In this document: in pieces, positions 1 through 5,368 of the stretch
Numbering within the stretch: position 1 is the stretch's first letter
How the letters are laid out: the number at the start of each line of letters is the position of its first letter
DNA from: Acidobacteriota bacterium
Lineage (GTDB): Bacteria > Acidobacteriota > Thermoanaerobaculia > Thermoanaerobaculales > Thermoanaerobaculaceae
Assembly (NCBI GenBank): GCA_021782525.1
Contig: JAJXUY010000137.1
Location: 1-5,368 of the forward strand
Direction of reading: 5' to 3'
DNA: 5,368 bases
Translations under genes and position numbers: made by a program
The notes under the pieces: model-generated
Database searches by the model: none
The model's input: only the letters and a program-made list of their open reading frames with translations
Told to the model about the DNA's origin: nothing

Positions 1-911
<911 letters not shown>

Positions 912-915
<4 letters not shown>

Positions 916-1934
916 GAGCGGTAGCGCTCGCGGATCGTGGGGATCAGGTACTCGGCGAAGGCGCGCGCGAAGTCGTAGCGCGGGGCGTACCCCCAGTCGC
1001 GCCGCGCCGCCGAGTCATCGACGTCGGCGGGCCACGCGTCCACGATCCCCTGGCGCTTCACGTCGACCTCGTAGGTGATCTCGGCGCCGGGGAACGCCTG
1101 CAGCACCACCGACCGGACCTCCTCGGCGGAGGGGTTGAACGCGCCGACGTTGTAGACGGTGTGGGTCAACGTCTCCCGCGGCGCCGCGGCGAGGCGGAGC
1201 AGCGCCTCGACGCCGTCCGGCATCGCCATGAACGGGATGCGGGTGTCGGGACGAACGAAGCACGGGTAGGGCTTGCCCTGGGCGGCGGCGTGGATCATCT
1301 CCGGGGCGTAGTCCGAGGTGCCGCCGGAGGGCACGGTCACCGCGGAGATCAGGCCGGGGAAGCGGACGCTACGGAAGTCCACCTTGCCGGAGGCCGGCCC
1401 GGCCGCGAGCTGCTTGTAGTGCTTCGCGTAGTAGCGCCCCATGTGCTCGCAGTAGAGCTTGTTGCAGCCGTACATCGTGGTCGGCTTGGTCCACTCGTTC
1501 TCGGTGACCTTGCCGGTCGCCGCCTTGGTCGCGACGTCGGGCAGCCCGTACGCCGCGATCGACGACGGGTAGAGGAAGCGCACCCGCCGGCCGTGCGACT
1601 CGCCCTGCTTCTGCGCGAACTCGAGCAGGTTCATCGTCCCCTCGACGTTGACCTGGTGCGCCGCCATCGGCGTGAACTCGCTGCGCGTCGAGAGCAGCGC
1701 CGCGAGGTGGAACACGGTGTCCACCTCGTACTCGGAGAGGATGCGCTCGAGCAGGCTGGTGTCGAGGATCGAGCCGATGAACTCCTGCTGCACGAGCTTC
1801 CCGAGCTCCGGGTCGAGCGACTTCACGTCGAGGGTGATGATCGGCCGCTCGGCGTCGCTCGCGAGCGAGCCGATCAGGCCGTGGCCGATCTCGCCGGAGG
1901 CGCCGGTGATGAGCACGACGGGCTTGCGCAGCAT
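912..1934 (-). CDS. NAD-dependent epimerase/dehydratase, SDR-type L-threonine 3-dehydrogenase-like
   Basis: Probable cytoplasmic oxidoreductase of the extended SDR family, 340 residues. The Rossmann motif GASGEIG is at 11-17 and Asp36, ending the second strand, should bind the NAD ribose. PSSIAAYG at 123-130 supplies the catalytic serine and YGCNK at 155-159 the Tyr155/Lys159 pair. Three further blocks match SDR-type threonine dehydrogenases (human TDH and bacterial homologues) rather than sugar epimerases: RFPGLIS with GGTSDYA (191-210), PCFVRPDTRIPFMAMPD (224-240) and AWPADVDDSAARRDWGY (300-316). Such enzymes oxidise L-threonine to 2-amino-3-ketobutyrate, normally followed by Kbl, which is not seen here. 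About ten extra residues (near 175-184, Gly/Ala-rich) separate the active-site helix from the next strand. The start at 1934 is chosen because GGGAGG lies 6 nt upstream; an in-frame ATG at 1973 would add 13 unconserved residues. Another SDR substrate remains possible. Confidence 0.88.
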
Positions 1935-1940
1935 GAGGGT

Positions 1941-1946
1941 CCTCCC
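1941..1946 (-). promoter_or_regulatory. Ribosome binding site of the threonine dehydrogenase-like gene
   Basis: On the minus strand this reads GGGAGG, 6 nt before the ATG at 1934-1932. It decides between two in-frame starts: the ATG at 1973 has no comparable purine-rich sequence, and the residues between the two starts lie before the first Rossmann strand. Confidence 0.7.
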
Positions 1947-2008
1947 GGCCGGCGCGCGCTGGCGGCCGGCCATCGAACGTGAAACTTAGCACAACCGCTG
2001 TCCGCACC

Positions 2009-2134
2009 GAAGAAGAAGTGGAAGGAGGAAGACGTGAGAAGGGAGAAGGGAGAGGAAAAGCAAAGAAGCGCGGAAACGTGGCCGGCGCCTGTCTCTCCTC
2101 TCCCGTCTTCCCTCTTCCCCCTCACTTTCTCCCC
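2009..2134. repeat. Purine tract / pyrimidine tract imperfect inverted repeat in the fbaB downstream gap
   Basis: The 232-nt gap 1935-2166 holds no credible gene. Bases 2009-2060 are 49/52 purines on the plus strand; bases 2089-2134 are 43/46 pyrimidines. The two tracts are partly complementary: 2021-2046 pairs with 2092-2117 at 21 of 26 positions, with an uninterrupted 8-bp core GGAAGACG (2027-2034) / CGTCTTCC (2104-2111). An outer AAGTG/CACTT pair (2016-2020 with 2123-2127) is reached across a small bulge. The loop is about 45 nt and contains a GC-rich part. Within the purine arm, the heptamer GAGAAGG is repeated in tandem (2036-2042, 2043-2049) and followed by GAGAGG. Both flanking genes are read on the minus strand, so the structure would lie in the fbaB 3' region and upstream of the next gene. 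There is no T-run after it, so it is not a classical intrinsic terminator. Role unknown. Confidence 0.65.
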
Positions 2135-2166
2135 GAACTCTTCACCGGCACTCTCGACGTGCGCAA

Positions 2167-3216
2167 CTACGCGACCGTGACCTCCCGGCACAGGTAGACG
2201 TCCTGGATCGCGTGCAGCAGCTCGATCCCCTGCGCCATCGGCTTCTGGAACGCCTTGCGGCCGGAGATCATCCCGGAGCCGCCCGCGCGCTTGTTGACCA
2301 CCGCGGTGAGCACGGCCTGCGCGAGGTCGTTCTTGCCCGAGGCGCCGCCCGAGTTGATCAGCGGCGAGCGGCCGAGGTAACAGTTGGCCACCTGCCAGCG
2401 CGTCCACTCGATCGGGTTGTCGGCGGTGAGCGTGTCGTAGACGAGCGGATTGGTGTAGCCGAACTTGATCGCGCCGTAGCCGTTGTTGCACTCGGGCGCC
2501 TTCTGCTTGATGATGTCGGCCTCGATCGTGACGCCGATGTGGTTGGCCTGGCCGGTGAGGTCGGCGGCGGTGTGGTAGTCGACGCCGTCCTTCTTGAACG
2601 CCGGGTTGCGCAGGTAGCACCAGAGCACGGTGAACATCCCGAGCTCGTGCGCGTGCGCGAACGCCTGCGAGACCTCCTCGATCTGGCGGCGCGACTCGGC
2701 CGAGCCGAAGTACACCGTGGCGCCGACGCCGGCGGCACCGAGGTCGAACGCCTGCTCGACGCTGGCGTACATCGTCTGGTCGTAGGTCAGCGGGTAGGTC
2801 AGCGTCTCGTTGTGGTTGAGCTTGAGGATGAACGGGATCTTGTGGGCGTACCGGCGCGCCACCGAGCCGAGCACGCCGAGCGTCGAGGCGACCGCGTTGC
2901 AGCCGCCTTCGAGCGCGAGGCGCACGATGTTCTCGGGGTCGAAGTACGCCGGGTTGGGGGCGAACGACGCCGCCCCCGAGTGCTCGATCCCCTGGTCGAC
3001 CGGGAGGATCGAGACGTAGCCGGTCCCCGCCAGCCGCCCGCCGTTGAAGACGGCCGCGAGGTTGCGCAGCACGTTGGCGGGACGGTCCGACGGCGCGACG
3101 ACGCGGTCGATGAAGTCGGGGCCGGGGAGGTGCAGCATCTCCTTGGAAATCCCGCGGCAGGCGTAGTCGAGCAGCGTCGCCTTGTCGCCCAGGTGGGTGC
3201 GGATCGCGTCGATCAT
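2167..3216 (-). CDS. fbaB: Class I fructose-bisphosphate aldolase, FbaB (DhnA) type
   Basis: Cytoplasmic enzyme interconverting fructose-1,6-bisphosphate with dihydroxyacetone phosphate and glyceraldehyde-3-phosphate. The 349-residue protein can be aligned by eye with Escherichia coli FbaB (350 residues) over nearly its whole length. Landmarks: [12 protein letters not shown] near the N-terminus, [17 protein letters not shown] (64-80), [12 protein letters not shown] (128-139), GATVYFGS (165-172) with the likely acid/base Tyr169, [18 protein letters not shown] (209-226), ADIIKQK (233-239), NSGGASG (288-294) and [10 protein letters not shown] (312-321), the last two typical of the phosphate-binding end of the barrel. 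Lys237 is the expected Schiff-base lysine and keeps the E. coli number with this start. The start at 3216 is preferred over an in-frame ATG at 3237 because GGAGG lies 5 nt before it and the N-terminus then matches E. coli. It follows the pseudouridine synthase by 48 nt on the same strand and is probably co-transcribed with it. Confidence 0.97.
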   Translation of the reverse strand: MIDAIRTHLGDKATLLDYACRGISKEMLHLPGPDFIDRVVAPSDRPANVLRNLAAVFNGGRLAGTGYVSILPVDQGIEHSGAASFAPNPAYFDPENIVRLALEGGCNAVASTLGVLGSVARRYAHKIPFILKLNHNETLTYPLTYDQTMYASVEQAFDLGAAGVGATVYFGSAESRRQIEEVSQAFAHAHELGMFTVLWCYLRNPAFKKDGVDYHTAADLTGQANHIGVTIEADIIKQKAPECNNGYGAIKFGYTNPLVYDTLTADNPIEWTRWQVANCYLGRSPLINSGGASGKNDLAQAVLTAVVNKRAGGSGMISGRKAFQKPMAQGIELLHAIQDVYLCREVTVA

Positions 3217-3221
3217 GGTGG

Positions 3222-3226
3222 CCTCC
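3222..3226 (-). promoter_or_regulatory. Ribosome binding site of fbaB
   Basis: GGAGG on the minus strand, 5 nt before the ATG at 3216-3214. If translation instead began at the ATG at 3237, this sequence would be coding (Leu-Glu-Ala). The upstream ATG has only a weak GCGG-like sequence before it, so the site favours the shorter protein. Confidence 0.7.
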
Positions 3227-3264
3227 AGCAGCGCCATTTTACCGCCGCGTGGCGTCCGGGTGTG

Positions 3265-4071
3265 TCAGGCCTCCTCGGGCGGGGCGAGCCGCAGCGCCGC
3301 GAGCGCGGCGGCGAACTCGGGAGGCAGCGGCGCGGTCACGATCAGCTCCGGGTTGGCGGGGGTCGGCGGCAGGTGCAGCCGCCAGGCGTGCAGCAGCGTG
3401 TGGCCGGGGTCGAGCAGGCGCCGCAGCTCCGGGTCGCGGACGCCGCGGTGGCGCGGCCCGCCGTAGAGGTCGTCGCCGACGACCGGGTGGCCGGCGTGGG
3501 CGAGGTGGACGCGGAGCTGGTGGGTGCGTCCGGTGGCCGGCTCGAGGCGCACGAGCGACACCCCGGCGGCTCGCCCGACCACGCGGTAGGCCGTGGCGGC
3601 GGCGCGCCCCGCCGGGTCCACCCGCATCCGGCGGCGGTCGGAGCGGTCGGGCCCGAGCGGCTCCGTCCAGCGCCCCTCCGCCGGCCGCGGGCGGCCCCAC
3701 ACCAGCGCCAGATAGAGCTTGCCCACCGTTCGCGCGGCGAAGGCGCGCACCAGCTCGCGGTGCGCGTCCTCGTCGCGGGCGAGGAGCACGACGCCGGAGG
3801 TGCCGACGTCGAGCCGGTGCACGAGCCGCAACCCGGCGTCGAGGCCGTGTGCGTCGCGCTCGCCGGCCGGCAGCGCCGCGAGCAGGCGGGCCACCGCCGC
3901 GCCCGGCTCGGCGCGCCGGGTGGCGAGGCTGACGCCGGCCGGCTTGCCGAGCGCCACGAGGCGCTCGTCGGCGTACAGGACGGTGGCTGCCGGGTGCACG
4001 CGCGCAGCATGCCACGCCCGCGCCGCCGCGTCACCGGCGGCGCCGCGGTGGTACGGTGAGGCGGTGGACAC
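3265..4071 (-). CDS. RluA-family pseudouridine synthase (no S4 domain)
   Basis: Enzyme that isomerises a uridine in rRNA or tRNA to pseudouridine; the target base cannot be read from the sequence. Landmarks in the 268-residue reading: VLYADERLVALGKPAGVS (31-48), the entry to the catalytic domain; RLVHRLDVGTSGVVLLARD (82-100) with catalytic Asp88 in HRLD; GKLYLALVWG (117-126) with the conserved Tyr120; GRTHQLRVHLAHAGHPVVGD (181-200) followed by DLYG; and LHAWRLHLPP (227-236). There is no room for an N-terminal S4 RNA-binding domain, so it resembles the shorter RluA/TruC-like members more than RluC/RluD. The start is uncertain. GTG at 4071 has a GAGG 9 nt upstream but would overlap the divergent transporter start by 8 bp and adds an Ala-rich, unconserved leader. 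GTG at 3999 gives 244 residues beginning just before the conserved domain, without a visible ribosome binding site. It probably heads a two-gene unit with fbaB. Confidence 0.93.
   Translation of the reverse strand: MSTASPYHRGAAGDAAARAWHAARVHPAATVLYADERLVALGKPAGVSLATRRAEPGAAVARLLAALPAGERDAHGLDAGLRLVHRLDVGTSGVVLLARDEDAHRELVRAFAARTVGKLYLALVWGRPRPAEGRWTEPLGPDRSDRRRMRVDPAGRAAATAYRVVGRAAGVSLVRLEPATGRTHQLRVHLAHAGHPVVGDDLYGGPRHRGVRDPELRRLLDPGHTLLHAWRLHLPPTPANPELIVTAPLPPEFAAALAALRLAPPEEA
4032..4050. promoter_or_regulatory. GC-rich imperfect palindrome between the divergent genes
   Basis: A perfect 10-bp palindrome GCGGCGCCGC (4037-4046) is flanked by CACC (4032-4035) and GGTG (4047-4050), which also pair across one unpaired G. 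It lies 14 nt before the transporter start and in or just upstream of the pseudouridine synthase start region. It could be an operator or a hairpin, but short GC palindromes arise easily at this base composition. Confidence 0.25.
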
Positions 4072-5278
4072 CTGGGTCGTCCTCGTCTTCGCGTTCGTCT
4101 ACGTCGGGATGGTGCTCGGCGAGATCCCCGGCCTCGCCCTCGACCGCACCGGGGTGGCGCTGCTCGGCGCGCTCGCCCTCGTCGCCTCCGAGCGGGTGAC
4201 GCCGGCGGCCGCGTGGCGCGCGGTGGACGTGCCGACGCTGGCGCTGCTGTTCGGCCTGATGGTGGTCTCGGCGCAGTTCCGCCTCGGGGGGTTCTACACC
4301 TGGGTGACGCGCCGGGCGGCCGGCGCCGCAGTCTCGCCGCCGGTGCTCCTCGCGCTCGTGATCGCCGTGGCCGGCGGGCTGTCGGCGGTGCTCGCCAACG
4401 ACATCGTCTGCCTGGCGGTGGCGCCGCTCCTCGTCGAGGGGTGCGCCCGGCGCGGCCTCGACCCGGTGCCGTTCCTGCTCGCCCTCGCCGCCGCCGCCAA
4501 CGTCGGCTCCGCGGCGACGCTGATCGGCAACCCGCAGAACATGCTGATCGGGCAGACGCTGCACCTCTCGTTCGCCGGCTACCTCGGCGACGCGGTGGTC
4601 CCCGCGCTCCTCGGCCTCGGCGTGGTGTGGGCGGTGGTGGCGGCCTCGGCGCGCGGCGCGTGGCTGCGGCCGACCGCGGTGCCGGCGGTCGAGGGGGTGA
4701 GCCTGAACCGCTGGCAGACCGGCAAGGGCCTGCTCGTGCTCGGCCTGCTCCTGCTCGGCTTCCTCTTCGCGCCGCTGCCGCGCGAGGTGCTCGCCCTCAC
4801 CGCGGCGGCGGTGCTGCTGACCAGCCGGCGGATGGCGTCGCGCGACCTCCTCGGGCTGGTCGACTGGCACCTGCTCGTGCTCTTCGTCGGGTTGTTCGTG
4901 GTCAACTTCGCGCTCGCGGACTCGGGGACGCTGGCGGCGGCGACGCAGGCGCTGGCGCGCCGCGGCGTCGAGGTCGCCCGCCCCGGCGTGCTCTTCCCGC
5001 TCACCGTGGTGCTCTCCAACCTGGTCTCCAACGTCCCGGCGGTGATGCTGCTGCTGCCGCAGGCGAAGGGCGCGCTCGCCGGACCGCTGCTCGCCCTCGC
5101 GTCCACCTTCGCCGGCAACCTGATCATCGTCGGCTCGGTCGCGAACATCATCGTGGTGGACCAGGCGGCGCGCCTGGGCGTGCGCATCGGCTGGCGGCAG
5201 CACGCCCGCGTCGGCGTCCCGGTGACCGTCGCGACGCTGGCGATCGCGGCCGCCTGGCTGGCCCTCGTCGCCCGCTGA
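4064..5278 (+). CDS. Ion-transporter-superfamily permease (ArsB/NhaD/SLC13-like, YbiR-like)
   Basis: Polytopic inner-membrane protein of 404 residues with about 11-12 hydrophobic segments, very rich in Leu, Val and Ala. It shows the two-fold internal arrangement of the IT superfamily. The first half has SAVLANDIVCLAVAP (107-121) and NVGSAATLIGNPQNMLIG (146-163). The second half has LSNLVSNVPAVMLLLP (317-332) and TFAGNLIIVGSVANIIV (348-364). The Asn-Asp and Ser-Asn-Val-Pro hairpins are where this superfamily binds anion and cation. A charged cytoplasmic loop lies around 200-221. Length and the GNPQN motif recall the uncharacterised YbiR group more than true ArsB arsenite pumps, and no ars genes are nearby; the substrate is unknown. 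Start: GTG at 4064 places the first membrane segment at the N-terminus; only a weak GGTGAG/GAGG precedes it, and the next candidate (ATG 4109) would cut into that segment. It is divergent from the pseudouridine synthase. No terminator is visible after the TGA. Confidence 0.9.
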   Translation: MDTWVVLVFAFVYVGMVLGEIPGLALDRTGVALLGALALVASERVTPAAAWRAVDVPTLALLFGLMVVSAQFRLGGFYTWVTRRAAGAAVSPPVLLALVIAVAGGLSAVLANDIVCLAVAPLLVEGCARRGLDPVPFLLALAAAANVGSAATLIGNPQNMLIGQTLHLSFAGYLGDAVVPALLGLGVVWAVVAASARGAWLRPTAVPAVEGVSLNRWQTGKGLLVLGLLLLGFLFAPLPREVLALTAAAVLLTSRRMASRDLLGLVDWHLLVLFVGLFVVNFALADSGTLAAATQALARRGVEVARPGVLFPLTVVLSNLVSNVPAVMLLLPQAKGALAGPLLALASTFAGNLIIVGSVANIIVVDQAARLGVRIGWRQHARVGVPVTVATLAIAAAWLALVAR

Positions 5279-5309
5279 ACCGCCGCCGAGGTGCCCGGCG
5301 CCGACCCCC

Positions 5310-5337
5310 TTGACAACATCGATTCTTGCCCTATCTT
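5310..5337 (+). promoter_or_regulatory. Sigma-70-like promoter for a gene entering the right edge
   Basis: A perfect -35 hexamer TTGACA (5310-5315), a 16-nt spacer, and a -10-like TATCTT (5332-5337, four of six consensus bases, including the first two and last). The stretch 5309-5350 is markedly AT-richer than the rest of the window, as expected for a promoter in a GC-rich genome. Transcription would start near 5344, inside the 8-bp palindrome ACTCGAGT (5340-5347). This is the best promoter candidate in the window. Confidence 0.6.
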
Positions 5338-5347
5338 TAACTCGAGT

Positions 5348-5368
5348 ATGGATACGGTCGTCTCACCT
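5348..5368 (+). CDS. Possible start of a further gene, cut by the window edge
   Basis: ATG at 5348 begins seven codons (MDTVVSP) running off the window. It sits only about 4 nt after the transcription start predicted from the promoter at 5310-5337, so it would be leaderless or almost so, and no ribosome binding site precedes it. The true start may instead lie beyond the window. An in-frame GTG at 5291 would run through the promoter-like region and uses codons unlike the other genes (several ending in T), so it is less likely. Seven residues are too few to identify a family. Confidence 0.3.

Noticed and set aside
916..929. Small hairpin GAGCG-GTAG-CGCTC just after the glgP stop, as a terminator
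   Set aside because: Only five base pairs, no T-run on either strand, and it lies within the coding end of the opposing gene.
1979..2197. Small plus-strand open frame across the purine/pyrimidine tracts
   Set aside because: Its Glu/Lys/Gly-rich then Pro/Ser/Leu-rich product simply reflects the tracts; no start signal or conserved feature.
2212..4059. A 615-codon plus-strand open frame antisense to fbaB and the pseudouridine synthase
   Set aside because: Low-complexity Arg/Val/Gly/Glu-rich product, no motif, lies opposite two strongly identified genes; a composition artefact.
4031..5203. Long minus-strand open frame (390 codons) opposite the transporter
   Set aside because: Arg/His/Glu/Gln-rich low-complexity product, the complement of Leu/Ala/Val-rich membrane codons; no motif or start signal.
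5279..5309. Terminator after the transporter
   Set aside because: GGTGCC/GGCGCC complementarity leaves a one-base loop and no T-run follows; no stable terminator hairpin visible.
4213..5313. 366-codon plus-strand open frame in another frame of the transporter
   Set aside because: Arg/Ala/Gly-rich shadow without motifs; the transporter frame has clear family motifs throughout.
5325..5347. HspR-type HAIR operator or CIRCE element in the terminal promoter
   Set aside because: ACTCGAG matches one HAIR half-site at six of seven bases, but the other half (CTTGCCC) matches only four and the spacing is off by one. There is no CIRCE-like TTAGCACTC inverted repeat.

Overview
This window comes from a very GC-rich bacterial chromosome. 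It carries ordinary housekeeping genes and no visible phage, transposon, plasmid, CRISPR or RNA-gene signal. Gene content alone does not fix the phylum. The bacterial FbaB-type aldolase, the short-chain-dehydrogenase type of threonine dehydrogenase and the high GC would fit groups such as Acidobacteriota, Gemmatimonadota or Myxococcota, but this is a guess.

Layout. (1) 1-915, plus strand: the C-terminal third of glycogen/maltodextrin phosphorylase (glgP), cut by the window edge. (2) 912-1934, minus strand: a NAD-dependent SDR enzyme closely resembling SDR-type L-threonine 3-dehydrogenase. It converges on glgP so tightly that both stop codons lie in one CTAG. (3) 1935-2166: a gap with a purine-rich tract followed by a pyrimidine-rich tract that can fold into a long imperfect hairpin. 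(4) 2167-3216, minus strand: class I fructose-bisphosphate aldolase, fbaB. (5) 3265-4071, minus strand: an RluA-family pseudouridine synthase without an S4 domain, 48 nt upstream of fbaB and probably co-transcribed with it. (6) 4064-5278, plus strand: a 404-residue ion-transporter-superfamily (ArsB/NhaD/SLC13-like, YbiR-like) membrane protein, divergent from the pseudouridine synthase. (7) 5279-5368: an intergenic stretch, AT-rich in its second half, with a good sigma-70-like promoter and perhaps the first seven codons of another plus-strand gene.

Working together: glycogen phosphorylase releases glucose-1-phosphate, and FbaB acts lower in glycolysis/gluconeogenesis, so two genes belong to central carbon metabolism. 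The threonine dehydrogenase-like enzyme would feed threonine carbon towards glycine and acetyl-CoA, but its usual partner Kbl is not in the window. The pseudouridine synthase and the transporter have no obvious functional tie to the rest. I found no convincing new multi-gene system. The parts most worth a second look are the purine/pyrimidine hairpin (2009-2134), the terminal promoter with a nearly absent leader (5310-5350), and the very compact gene junctions at 912-915 and 4064-4071.
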